Shown here in pieces: positions 42,716 to 50,566 of a stretch of 64,000 nt of DNA. A program made the position numbers and the translations under genes. How positions within the stretch are numbered: position 1 is the first letter of the stretch; each line of letters opens with the position of its first letter. The notes under the pieces are model-generated. The model ran no database searches. It was not told the origin of the DNA and saw only the letters and a list, made by a program, of their open reading frames with translations. Origin of the DNA: Clostridia bacterium (GTDB taxonomy: Bacteria > Bacillota > Clostridia > Oscillospirales > Acutalibacteraceae); the NCBI GenBank assembly GCA_017516745.1, contig JAFXBF010000021.1, positions 27,953 to 91,952 on the forward strand. The letters are read 5' to 3'.

Positions 42716-43615
42716 ATGGAAAGATATCTTATTATCAATGCAGACGATTTCGGTATGTGCCGTGCTGCTAACTTCGGCGTATTTGATTTGCTTAAGTCAG
42801 GCGGTATCACATCTTCTACTATTATGGCTCCCTGCGGCTGGGCACCCGAGGCAGTAAAGTTTGCCAAGGAGCACCCGGAGTTTGCAATAGGTGTTCACCT
42901 TACAACAACTGCTGAATGGGAAAACTATCGCTGGGGTCCGGTTTGCTCGGGTGAAAACTCATCTCTCAGAGATAAGGACGGCTACTTCTACCACGAGTGT
43001 GATGAGTTTGAAGAGCACGCAGACCTTGAAGAGGTTGAAAGAGAAGTCAAGGCTCAGATTGAAAAGCTCAAGTCACTCGGTCTTAATCCCTCTCACCTTG
43101 ATAACCATATGGGCTCTCTCTACGGAGTTGCGACAGGCCGTTTTGAACTGCTCGAACTTATGATTAAGATTGCAGGCGAGCATCAGCTTCCGCTTCGTAT
43201 GCCCATGAACTTTACAGATGCCCAGTTCGGCAATACAATGCTCGATGTTCAGGTTCCCAAGGAGCTTGTTATGGGTCTTATCAATAAGGTTGTTTCCTAC
43301 GGCAAGTCACTCGGTGTTGCTATGCCCGATTACCTTATGCCCGGTGACTGGTCAGGTCCGCAGGCTGACAGCTACGAAAACTTCAAGGAATATATCTACG
43401 AGATGTACAGAGGTTTCCCCGAAGGCGTTGTTGAAACATATATTCACCCTGCTTATGAAACCGATGAACTCAAGGGTACAACAGGCTGCTGGAACCGCAG
43501 AGTATGGGAATATCAGCTCTTCTCCGACCCGCAGACAAAGCAGCATATCGACTCTCTCGGTATTAAGCTCATAAACTACCGTGACCTTGCAAAGATGCGT
43601 GCAGAAGGAAGATAA
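42716..43615 (+). CDS. YdjC/ChbG-type carbohydrate deacetylase (second copy)
   Basis: 299 residues. It has the same metal-site motifs as the gene at 30299: LIINADDFGMCRAA and HLDNHMGSLYG, with AIGVHLTTTAEW and a matching WEYQLF end region, so the two are paralogues. It lacks a signal peptide. AGGAAAGGA lies about ten bases before ATG. The nitroreductase gene follows after 12 bases and a GH39-like gene after that, suggesting an operon handling an N-acetylated glycan. The two copies differ in insertions around residues 80 and 170, which may reflect different oligosaccharides. Confidence 0.85.
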   Translation: MERYLIINADDFGMCRAANFGVFDLLKSGGITSSTIMAPCGWAPEAVKFAKEHPEFAIGVHLTTTAEWENYRWGPVCSGENSSLRDKDGYFYHECDEFEEHADLEEVEREVKAQIEKLKSLGLNPSHLDNHMGSLYGVATGRFELLELMIKIAGEHQLPLRMPMNFTDAQFGNTMLDVQVPKELVMGLINKVVSYGKSLGVAMPDYLMPGDWSGPQADSYENFKEYIYEMYRGFPEGVVETYIHPAYETDELKGTTGCWNRRVWEYQLFSDPQTKQHIDSLGIKLINYRDLAKMRAEGR

Positions 43616-43627
43616 GGAGAATAACAG

Positions 43628-44200
43628 ATGTTTTCCGAACTTGTAAAAGCAACTCGCAGTTACCGTAATTTTGATCCATCTGTCAGACTGACCGACGAAC
43701 AGTTAAGCTCACTCATTGAGCTTTGCCGTTATACCCCGTCAACAGCTAACAGTCAGTCAATAAAGTTTGCCTATGCCAACACCGAGGAAGCTTGCGAAAA
43801 GATTTTCGGTATTCTCGGTTGGGCAGGTTATCTTACCGATAAGCCGCCTTACGACCGCAATGTTCCTGCGGCTTATATACTGGTCTGTTACGACAATTCA
43901 ATCAGTAAAGAGCTCGAAATTGATGCCGGTATTTGTGCACAGACAATTGTTCTCGGCGCTATGGATATGGGGTTGGGTGCGTGTATGCTCGGCAGCTTCA
44001 ATAAAGAAAAAGCGGCGGAGATTTTTGCTCTTCCCGAGCATATCAAGCCCCGTCTTGTAATTGCTCTGGGCAGGCCGAAGGAGACCGTAGAGGTTGTCGA
44101 TTGTAAGGACGGCGATATTAAGTATTACCGTGAAGGTAAGGAAAAGCACTTCGTACCCAAACGTCCGCTTTCCGAAATAATGCTGCCGAAGGCAGAGTAA
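43628..44200 (+). CDS. nitroreductase family flavoprotein
   Basis: 190 residues of the FMN-dependent nitroreductase fold. N-terminal residues TRSYRNFDPSVRLTDEQL and RYTPSTANSQSIKF supply the FMN phosphate-binding Arg and Ser. IDAGICAQTIVLGAMDMGLG is the typical dimer-interface helix, and LGRPKETVEVV follows a late strand. Substrates in this family range from quinones and nitro compounds to flavins, so none is proposed. It is encoded between a YdjC-like deacetylase and a GH39-like protein with spacings of 12 and 15 bases. Confidence 0.85.
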   Translation: MFSELVKATRSYRNFDPSVRLTDEQLSSLIELCRYTPSTANSQSIKFAYANTEEACEKIFGILGWAGYLTDKPPYDRNVPAAYILVCYDNSISKELEIDAGICAQTIVLGAMDMGLGACMLGSFNKEKAAEIFALPEHIKPRLVIALGRPKETVEVVDCKDGDIKYYREGKEKHFVPKRPLSEIMLPKAE

Positions 44201-44215
44201 TATGAGAGGATTTTT

Positions 44216-45892
44216 ATGAACGCAATAATCAGCTTTTTTTCATATCTTCTGGCGCTTATCGTTGCCTTGCCCGGTATTATTGTTTCGGGCGGCAAAAGTG
44301 CCAATGATTACAGCTTTACCGTTGATTCTTCGGTTTTGGGCGATGAACTTCCCAATGTTGTCAGCAACGTCAACATCTGGGATATGAACGGCTCAGATCA
44401 GTTTACAAACCTTAAGATTAATGAAGAATACAACATCGGTGAATTTGTGGAGTTTGTTCAGCTTATGCAGTGCACAGGCGGTAATGCCACAAGAGATCTG
44501 TTCAAGGATCCTTTGAATTTCGATGTGCTTGACGATTACGATTTTACCCGACTTATTGATAATTGTGAGGGTATTCTTGCTCTTGGTGCAAAGCCGCATT
44601 TGAAGCTCGGCAGCGTTCCGCTTAAGTATTCTGCCAACGCAATTGAGGGTGAAGATTTCGGCACTAATATTTATCCGCCGGATGATTATGATGTTTATTA
44701 TAGCTATATGGCAGCAATGGCGCAGGCTCTTGTCGATGCTTTCGGAAAGGATGAGCTTCTGACCTGGCGTTTTGGCGTTATGACCGAATACGAAAACGCA
44801 CAGTGGTTTATGGCTGTCAGCGAAGATCCTCAGGAGTCTGCCGTTGAATACTGTAAGCTTTATGATTACACAGTTGCTGCTTTACAGGACACAATTGATG
44901 AAAATGTTATCGTAGGTGCACATTCTATGACCGTTACGGAAGGATTGTGGGACGAGAATATTTTCATTCAGCACTGTGCAAACGGCACTAATTATAAAAC
45001 AGGTGAAAAGGGGACTCGTGTTTGTTTCCTTACCGGCTCCTTCTACGATTCCAAGCCGGGTGAGCCTACAAGCGGATATACTGTTTCCGAAACGATAGCA
45101 TTTCTTCAAAATTGCGCCAAAAAAGCAGGGCTTGAAGATATTATTTTCGGAATTGATGAGGGCAGGCTTTTGTGCGGTATCAGTTCGGGTGCTACGGATG
45201 ACCAGCTTCTCAACCGCACTGTAGGCTATACTTATCAAGCGGCTTACGATGCTCGCATTTATAAACAGCTCTTTGATTGCGATGCCGATTATTTTTCCGC
45301 ATGGGGTTATCTTTCAAACGGCTTGTTCGACGGTAATCCTACAGTCAGCTACCACGTTGCAAGGAATATTTACTCCTTTGCCGGTACTGACCGTGTAGGT
45401 GTTCAGAAGAACAAGAACGGTGTTATTTATAAGGCAGATGTTGACGTTGTTGCAGCATTTGATGATGAAGCCGATATTCTGCGTGTAATGGCATATAATT
45501 TTAAGGACGATATTGAATACAGCAAAACTGTTGATCTGAGTTTTGAAATCAGTGCTCCGCAGTTTGACGGCAAAACCGTAAAGATTACAAAGTATATCAT
45601 TGATGATGACTGTAACTATTTCGATGAATGGGTTGAGGACAGAAAAACCTACGGAATAGGGGATGACTGTTTTGCCTGGTCGCCGGACGACCCGTGTATC
45701 GATAATGGCACAACGCTCAGTAATTCTGCCGCAAGAGAGATTTATCTGACTCAGCTTCGCAGTAAGTATTACGAGTGTTCAAAGCTGGTTCCCGTTGCCG
45801 AAACGGCAACAGTTGAAAACGGTGTTCTTGTGCTTGAAGACACCCTCGCCCCAAACGGCGTAATATTCTACGAAATAACACCTGTAAATTAA
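44216..45892 (+). CDS. membrane-anchored GH39-like glycosidase
   Basis: 558 residues. A short hydrophobic N-terminus (IISFFSYLLALIVALPGIIV) acts as signal or anchor. The barrel is clan GH-A-like: WRFGVMTEYENAQWF holds the presumed acid/base at Glu191 or Glu193, and IIFGIDEGRLL holds a candidate nucleophile Glu315. ATRDLFKDPLNF and AYDARIYKQLF occur at positions where GH39 enzymes carry matching strands. The canonical NEP/EPN tripeptide is altered to TEYEN, so assignment is tentative; beta-xylosidase or iduronidase-like activity is only one option. A C-terminal beta domain (about 410-558) follows. Third gene of the YdjC-nitroreductase run. Confidence 0.6.
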   Translation: MNAIISFFSYLLALIVALPGIIVSGGKSANDYSFTVDSSVLGDELPNVVSNVNIWDMNGSDQFTNLKINEEYNIGEFVEFVQLMQCTGGNATRDLFKDPLNFDVLDDYDFTRLIDNCEGILALGAKPHLKLGSVPLKYSANAIEGEDFGTNIYPPDDYDVYYSYMAAMAQALVDAFGKDELLTWRFGVMTEYENAQWFMAVSEDPQESAVEYCKLYDYTVAALQDTIDENVIVGAHSMTVTEGLWDENIFIQHCANGTNYKTGEKGTRVCFLTGSFYDSKPGEPTSGYTVSETIAFLQNCAKKAGLEDIIFGIDEGRLLCGISSGATDDQLLNRTVGYTYQAAYDARIYKQLFDCDADYFSAWGYLSNGLFDGNPTVSYHVARNIYSFAGTDRVGVQKNKNGVIYKADVDVVAAFDDEADILRVMAYNFKDDIEYSKTVDLSFEISAPQFDGKTVKITKYIIDDDCNYFDEWVEDRKTYGIGDDCFAWSPDDPCIDNGTTLSNSAAREIYLTQLRSKYYECSKLVPVAETATVENGVLVLEDTLAPNGVIFYEITPVN

Positions 45893-45895
45893 GTC

Positions 45896-45935
45896 TAAAA
45901 AGGCTCCCACACTCGTGAAAAGAGTATGGGAGCTT
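45896..45935. terminator. terminator between GH39-like gene and anti-sigma gene
   Basis: GCTCCCACACTC (45903-45914) pairs with GAGTATGGGAGC (45922-45933) with one mismatch. T5 follows on the minus strand; it probably acts in both directions. Confidence 0.7.
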
Positions 45936-45940
45936 ATCTG

Positions 45941-46690
45941 TTATTCCAATTCGTTAATTACCGATATTATTTCATCAAGTGTATAACCTTGTCCCGTAAA
46001 GTTGTACATAATGTTGTCATAAACAAAGGTTACGCTTATTCTGTCGGGGTCATCGCCTGCGGTGTAGCAAAGAGCCTCGGTATCAAGTTTATCAATCTGA
46101 ATTTTGTCAAGCAGTATCTTGTGACCCATTGCATCAATACCTTCTTCAAATGCGAGCACATATCCTTCTTCAGCACCGATATTGAGCATGTATACGGATT
46201 GGTTAATGCTTTTTCCGTTTTCGGTGCCGTCTGTTACTATTCTCGGCCACCACAGGTCAACTCTGGCAATACTTCCGTCTTTATTAAGGCTCGTATCATA
46301 GTTTACAGTAGCGTTTTCTGCGTTTGTGTAGTGCAGTATATCAAAACCGAGAAATGCTTCAATTTCTTCGTGGGACATTGGCAGCATATTTGCATATTCT
46401 TTGTTTTTCGGTGCTGTGTCGGGTATAGCTTTAAAAAATGCACTTTCAACTATTTGTTCGGTTGAGCCGTCATCAAATGTAATTGAGGATGACCAGTTTG
46501 TTCTGCTTGCCGCTGTGTAGGCTATTGCTCCCACCAACAACAATATAACAACAGTTGCTGCAAGCGGTGCTTTAACAAACAAGTCCCTGATGCTTGTGTT
46601 TTTTGTTTTTTCTTTTTTAAAATCGGCAGCTTCGATGATGTATTCATCATTTACGGCTGAAAGAACTGATGTAATATCTTCTTTTTTCAT
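45941..46690 (-). CDS. putative membrane anti-sigma factor
   Basis: 249 residues. A cytoplasmic N-terminus of about 37 residues is followed by one transmembrane helix (PLAATVVILLLVGAIAYTA, about 41-59). An extracytoplasmic domain of about 190 residues contains LPMSHEEIEAFLGFDILHYT and ends in an amphipathic LDEIISVINELE. The topology and the four-base overlap with the ECF sigma gene upstream indicate that it holds the sigma factor at the membrane. No zinc-binding HxxxCxxC anti-sigma motif is present. The sensed signal is unknown. Confidence 0.72.
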   Translation of the reverse strand: MKKEDITSVLSAVNDEYIIEAADFKKEKTKNTSIRDLFVKAPLAATVVILLLVGAIAYTAASRTNWSSSITFDDGSTEQIVESAFFKAIPDTAPKNKEYANMLPMSHEEIEAFLGFDILHYTNAENATVNYDTSLNKDGSIARVDLWWPRIVTDGTENGKSINQSVYMLNIGAEEGYVLAFEEGIDAMGHKILLDKIQIDKLDTEALCYTAGDDPDRISVTFVYDNIMYNFTGQGYTLDEIISVINELE

Positions 46691-47244
46691 ATATCAAACC
46701 CCTTTTCGATAAGATGTTTTTTCAGCGCTTTTCTTGTGCGTGAAAGTTTTACCGTTACATTATGTTTTGTAATATTCAAATCTTCGGCGATTGCGGATAT
46801 TTCTTCACCGAACCAGTATCTTTTTATAAATATAATTCGGTTATCTCTTCCGATTGAAGCCAAAAATGCATTGATTTCAGCTGATAAAACTTCTGCGTTT
46901 ATTTCCGCTTCAACCGAAAAGCCGGACGGCAGACAGCCTTCAATTTCGTCAAGAGCCGTGTCATAACGACTGTTGCGTTTCAGTGCTGTGTTGGAACGGT
47001 TTTTTTTCAGCGAAACGTTTCGCACTATCTTGAAAACATAAGCGGATAAGGATTCGGGATTTTCGGGCGGTATTGAGTTCCAGATCCCTAAAAACGCATC
47101 GTTTACACATTCCTGTGCATCAGCTTCGTTGCCGAGTATGTTAAAAGCAATTCTGTGGCAGATTTCAAAATATTTTTCCGACAGCTCGGTGATTGCCTGT
47201 TCCGAGCGCTCAAAGAACAAATCAATTATTTTACTGTCGTTCAA
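46687..47244 (-). CDS. ECF-type RNA polymerase sigma factor
   Basis: 185 residues. Region 2 (about 15-80) includes CHRIAFNILGNEADAQECVN and AYVFKIVRNVSLKKNR; region 4 (about 125-180) includes IIFIKRYWFGEEISAIAEDL and a helix-turn-helix ending KLSRTRKALKKHL. The start is TTG with AAAGGAGG nine bases upstream, a strong ribosome binding site. It directs polymerase to an unknown regulon and is followed, with overlap, by its probable anti-sigma factor. No clear self-type promoter motif was found upstream. Confidence 0.9.
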   Translation of the reverse strand: MNDSKIIDLFFERSEQAITELSEKYFEICHRIAFNILGNEADAQECVNDAFLGIWNSIPPENPESLSAYVFKIVRNVSLKKNRSNTALKRNSRYDTALDEIEGCLPSGFSVEAEINAEVLSAEINAFLASIGRDNRIIFIKRYWFGEEISAIAEDLNITKHNVTVKLSRTRKALKKHLIEKGFDI

Positions 47245-47324
47245 GGCTTATCTCCTCCTTTCCGCCTTCAAAAATATAGTACCTCTTTTGCGGAAAAAGT
47301 CACAGTAATTACAGCTTATTTTAG

Positions 47325-47353
47325 TTGATTATTAAAATATAATACAGTATAAT
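47325..47353 (+). promoter_or_regulatory. promoter of ybaK-birA
   Basis: TTGATT (47325-47330), 17-base spacer, TATAAT (47348-47353). A single GTTAAC occurs at about 47370 in the leader. Confidence 0.65.
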
Positions 47354-47384
47354 ATTAACATTATTAAGTTAACGGTGAAATGAA

Positions 47385-47870
47385 ATGGACGAAAAAACAA
47401 ACGTAATGCGTATTCTTGATCAAAAGAAGGTAAAATACATTCCGCATACCTACGAAACGCAGGTTGCCGCAAGCGGTACTCAAGCCGCAGATATTATCGG
47501 TGTTGAACGGCAGAGGGTTTTCAAAACACTTGTAACAGTCGGAAAAACCGCAAACCACTATGTGTTTGTAATTCCTGTTGAAAATGAGCTCGATTTGAAA
47601 AAAGCGGCAAAGGCTGTCGGTGAAAAATCTGTCGAAATGATTAAGTCAAAGGATTTGTTGCCGCTTACGGGGTATATCCACGGCGGATGTTCACCCATAG
47701 GAATGAAGAAGTTTTTTAAAACAACCTTTCATATTACTGCAAACGAATTTGACAGTATTGTTTTCAGCGCAGGTAAGATAGGCTGTCATATTCAGCTTGA
47801 CATCAAAGACCTTACCAAAGTAATTCGTTTCGGCTTTGCCGATTTGGTTAAGACAGAGGAACAGTTATGA
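47385..47870 (+). CDS. ybaK: Cys-tRNA(Pro)/Cys-tRNA(Cys) deacylase
   Basis: 161 residues of the YbaK/ProX/prolyl-tRNA-synthetase editing-domain family: VAASGTQAADIIGVERQRVFKTL, VFVIPVENELDLKKAA, GYIHGGCSPIGMKK with the conserved GxxSPxG-like loop, and a late CHIQLDIKDL. It clears proline tRNA mischarged with cysteine. Length is normal. It is co-transcribed and overlaps birA by four bases (ATGA), an arrangement without an evident functional link beyond shared expression. Confidence 0.9.
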   Translation: MDEKTNVMRILDQKKVKYIPHTYETQVAASGTQAADIIGVERQRVFKTLVTVGKTANHYVFVIPVENELDLKKAAKAVGEKSVEMIKSKDLLPLTGYIHGGCSPIGMKKFFKTTFHITANEFDSIVFSAGKIGCHIQLDIKDLTKVIRFGFADLVKTEEQL

Positions 47871-48628
47871 ATTGTGAGAGCATTCGTTCAAATATCTGCA
47901 TTAAAGATATAAAAGTCATTTCTTTTGACAGTATTGATTCAACAAGCTCATATCTTCGCCGTCTGCTTAACGACGGCGAAAAGGGGACAGTGCTTGCTGT
48001 TTCAAAGGAGCAGACAGCAGGCAGAGGCAGAAGCGGTAAAAGCTTTTATTCTCCCGATTGCGGTGGGCTCTATATGTCGCTTCTTATTCACCCCGAAATT
48101 GGCTTTGACGCTGTGCCTTCCGTTACGGCAAAGGTTTGTGTTGCCGTTTGCCGTGCAATAGAAAAGGTGACAGGTGTTGCAACTGATATAAAATGGGTCA
48201 ATGACCTGTATCTTAACGGTAAAAAAGTCTGCGGTATTCTTTGTGAAGCCGTAAATGACTACAAAAATGCAGTAACTAAAAGTATTATCATCGGCGTAGG
48301 TGTAAATGTCAGCACGGCTGATTTTCCCGAAGATTTGCATGACATAGCAGGTTCGCTCGGTGTTTCTCAAACATACTGTGATAAACTTGTCAGTGAAATT
48401 GCAAATGCTTTGTTAAGGCTGAGTTTCGGTGAATTGTCCGAAGATGAACTTATGTTTTACCGTGAGAGAAGCTGTGTGCTCGGCAAGACAATAAATTACT
48501 ATGTTGACGGACAAAAAAACACCGCCGAAGCAGTCGCAATTGACTCCTCGGGCGGTTTGGTTGTTAAAAATATAAACGGTGAAGCCCTTACTCTTACAAG
48601 CGGTGAAATATCCGTCAGACTTTACTGA
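47867..48628 (+). CDS. birA: biotin-[acetyl-CoA-carboxylase] ligase, no DNA-binding domain
   Basis: 253 residues. It attaches biotin to carboxylase carrier proteins via biotinyl-AMP. Core motifs are FDSIDSTSSYLRRLL, QTAGRGRSGKSFYSP, DIKWVNDLYLNGKKVCGILC and GVGVNVSTADFP; a C-terminal SH3-like domain (about 205-253) follows. The N-terminal helix-turn-helix of regulatory (group II) BirA is missing, so this copy cannot be a biotin repressor by itself. Its last 14 bases overlap the end of the convergent biotin transporter gene bioY. Confidence 0.92.
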   Translation: MNCESIRSNICIKDIKVISFDSIDSTSSYLRRLLNDGEKGTVLAVSKEQTAGRGRSGKSFYSPDCGGLYMSLLIHPEIGFDAVPSVTAKVCVAVCRAIEKVTGVATDIKWVNDLYLNGKKVCGILCEAVNDYKNAVTKSIIIGVGVNVSTADFPEDLHDIAGSLGVSQTYCDKLVSEIANALLRLSFGELSEDELMFYRERSCVLGKTINYYVDGQKNTAEAVAIDSSGGLVVKNINGEALTLTSGEISVRLY

Positions 48629-49136
48629 TTTTACTAATCTTAACACTTAATAATGTGCTTAAAATGAGTTTGAGTAAATCGGGCAGTATAAACGGCAGTA
48701 CACAGGTTAAAACAGCAGATTTAACGGAAACATCCGAAACGAGTGCAAATTGAGCACAGCCGATAATATAACATAATAAAAGACCTGCAAGCAGGGCGAG
48801 AGCTTTAATCCAAAGTTTTTCGCCTGCTTTTTTTGTAATCAGCCAATAGGTGAGCGATAACAGCAAAAAACCTGTAATGTAGCCGCCGCTTGGGCCGATA
48901 AGAATACCGAGTCCGCCTGTAAAAGAATGAAATACAGGTAAGCCGACAGCACCAAGCAGGATATATAAAAATATTGCTGTTGTACCTCTTTTGCCGCCAA
49001 GCACAAGCAGTGCCAGAAAAACTGCAAATGTCTGCAACGTAAACGGTATGGCAGAGGGAATACTCAGCCACGAGCAAACACAGATTATTACGGCAAATAA
49101 AGCCGTGAGTGTTAAATCTAATGTTTTGTTCTTCAT
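48615..49136 (-). CDS. bioY: biotin transporter substrate-binding subunit BioY
   Basis: 173 residues with six hydrophobic segments. The BioY core GAVGLPVFHSFTGGLGILIG followed by PSGGYITGFLL is clear. BioY is the S component of energy-coupling-factor transporters; the shared ATPase/EcfT module is not in the window. Its start shares one base with the nadE stop (TGATG), so the genes are coupled, and its 3' end overlaps convergent birA. Biotin uptake beside a biotin ligase suggests the cell is a biotin scavenger, though synthesis genes elsewhere cannot be excluded. Confidence 0.92.
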   Translation of the reverse strand: MKNKTLDLTLTALFAVIICVCSWLSIPSAIPFTLQTFAVFLALLVLGGKRGTTAIFLYILLGAVGLPVFHSFTGGLGILIGPSGGYITGFLLLSLTYWLITKKAGEKLWIKALALLAGLLLCYIIGCAQFALVSDVSVKSAVLTCVLPFILPDLLKLILSTLLSVKISKISKV

Positions 49137-49867
49137 CAGACGGAAGGCTTGAATGATGGCATAAGCTGGAGTTTGAAGAGGTTTCTTTCGTGAAGGGTGT
49201 CAATTCTCTTCTTGGTTTCTTCGTTCTCGATTTTACCAGTGCGGATATAAATATCAAGCTCAGCATAGGTGAAGCCGAGGTTGTCTTCATCTGTCTTGCC
49301 GCAAAGACCGTCAATCGGCACTTTGTCAACAAGGTTTCCGGGAAGACCGATAAGTCTGCCTATTTGTTTGATTTCCGTGACCGTAAGGTTGGAAAGGGGA
49401 CTGAAATCACCTGCAGCATCACCGTAACGTGTGGAATAGCCGACCCAGTCCTCGGAAAGATTACAGGTATTTGCAACTCTGCCGTTAAGGCTTTGTGAAA
49501 CTGCGTAAAGCGTGGACATTCTGATTCGGGGAGAAAGATTTATCCTTGTCTGGTTGCTGATTTCGAGCTTGCCTTCAAGCTGATTAATTACACCTTTAAC
49601 GGCATCCTCAATATTAATTTCATAATGCTTTATGCCAAGGTGATTTACAAGCTGATAGGCGCAGTCAATATCGTGCTGCTTTCCGCAGGGCATAAGTACG
49701 CCTATAACCCTGTCTTTTCCGAGTGCTTCAACGCAAAGACCTGCAACGATGGAGCTGTCCTTGCCGCCCGAAATACCTATAACGGCATTACAGCCCTTGC
49801 CGTTTTCTTCAAAGAATGCTTTTATCCATTCCACACATTCGTTTTTTACTTTCAATGCATCAAACAT
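49136..49867 (-). CDS. nadE: NAD+ synthase, ammonia-dependent
   Basis: 243 residues, normal for NH3-dependent NadE, without a glutaminase domain. The PP-loop is IGISGGKDSSIVAGL. Further marks are TRINLSPRIRMSTLYAVSQS, NTCNLSEDWVGYSTRYGD, GDFSPLSNLTVTEI and GLCGKTDEDNLGFTY. It amidates deamido-NAD. It is the middle gene of the operon DUF212-nadE-bioY, with 17 bases to the gene upstream. Confidence 0.94.
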   Translation of the reverse strand: MFDALKVKNECVEWIKAFFEENGKGCNAVIGISGGKDSSIVAGLCVEALGKDRVIGVLMPCGKQHDIDCAYQLVNHLGIKHYEINIEDAVKGVINQLEGKLEISNQTRINLSPRIRMSTLYAVSQSLNGRVANTCNLSEDWVGYSTRYGDAAGDFSPLSNLTVTEIKQIGRLIGLPGNLVDKVPIDGLCGKTDEDNLGFTYAELDIYIRTGKIENEETKKRIDTLHERNLFKLQLMPSFKPSV

Positions 49868-49884
49868 AATTTGTTCTCCTTATA

Positions 49885-50343
49885 TCAGCCTAAAAAGTTA
49901 AGTACACGCACCATAATGAATGCTACTGCAACACCGACAACAAAGCCGCCTGCAATCTCGGGAAGTGTGTGACCCTCTACCTTTTTTACATCTGTAACAT
50001 CTTTGCCGTAAAACTTGTCCTGAAGCATATTAAAGGCATCGGTCAGTTTTTCAATGGGCAGTCTGACCTTGATTGCATCGAACATAACGATAAAAGCAAA
50101 AACGCCTGCAACGGCAAAAATATCTGAATTCCAGCCGCTGTGCATACCAATGCTTGCTGAAAGCGATATTACGGTTGCTGTATGGGAGCTGGGCATACCG
50201 CCGAGCTTGAAAAGGGTTTCAATTGTAACCTTTTTGCCTTTTTCGCCCTTCTTTTTTGCGATTACATACTTTACCAAATTGATAATTACTTTAATAAGCT
50301 GCGCAATAAACCATGCAATAAGACATATAACAAAAATTTTCAT
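49885..50343 (-). CDS. DUF212 (divergent PAP2-like) membrane protein
   Basis: 152 residues with about four hydrophobic segments. The conserved KLGGMPSSHTATVISLSASI matches the divergent PAP2/DUF212 family (YuiD-like), where Ser-Ser-His recalls acid phosphatases. VEGHTLPEIAGGFVVGVAVA at the C-terminus supplies the second conserved His. It may act on a lipid-linked phosphate at the membrane; no activity is established. First gene of an operon with nadE and bioY, behind a promoter with two palindromes. Confidence 0.85.
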   Translation of the reverse strand: MKIFVICLIAWFIAQLIKVIINLVKYVIAKKKGEKGKKVTIETLFKLGGMPSSHTATVISLSASIGMHSGWNSDIFAVAGVFAFIVMFDAIKVRLPIEKLTDAFNMLQDKFYGKDVTDVKKVEGHTLPEIAGGFVVGVAVAFIMVRVLNFLG

Positions 50344-50373
50344 TTTACAATTTTTTCTCCCTTTGTTTCAAGC

Positions 50374-50395
50374 TTGTTAACAATGTGTTAACACA
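50374..50395 (-). promoter_or_regulatory. twin GTTAAC palindromes, candidate operator of DUF212-nadE-bioY
   Basis: TTGTTAACAA (50374-50383) and TGTGTTAACACA (50384-50395) are perfect palindromes whose centres are 11 bases apart, about one helical turn. They lie immediately downstream of the candidate promoter. The half-site GTTAAC resembles that of Gram-positive biotin-repressor boxes (recollection), but the spacing differs. Confidence 0.5.
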
Positions 50396-50403
50396 ATATA
50401 CTA

Positions 50404-50432
50404 ATGTTACAATAAATTTACTGGAATTTCAA
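50404..50432 (-). promoter_or_regulatory. candidate promoter of DUF212-nadE-bioY
   Basis: Minus strand: TTGAAA (50427-50432), 17-base spacer, TAACAT (50404-50409). The -10 is a four-of-six match. Confidence 0.45.
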
Positions 50433-50566
50433 GAGAAATACTTGAAAAAATTAATATTTTATGCTAATATTATTCACAGTTTGTTAAAAGTTCGGTTATT
50501 TTCGGATATTTTGACAATAAATCAGTAGTTTTTAAAGAATAATGATATAATCCGGAGGGGAAATCT

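Noticed and set aside
50374-50395. Classic biotin-repressor box
   Set aside because: Half-sites are similar but do not have the usual spacing, and the local BirA lacks a DNA-binding domain.
50511-50551. TTGACA and TATAAT before the acyl-CoA synthetase gene
   Set aside because: The two boxes are 29 bases apart, too far to form one promoter.
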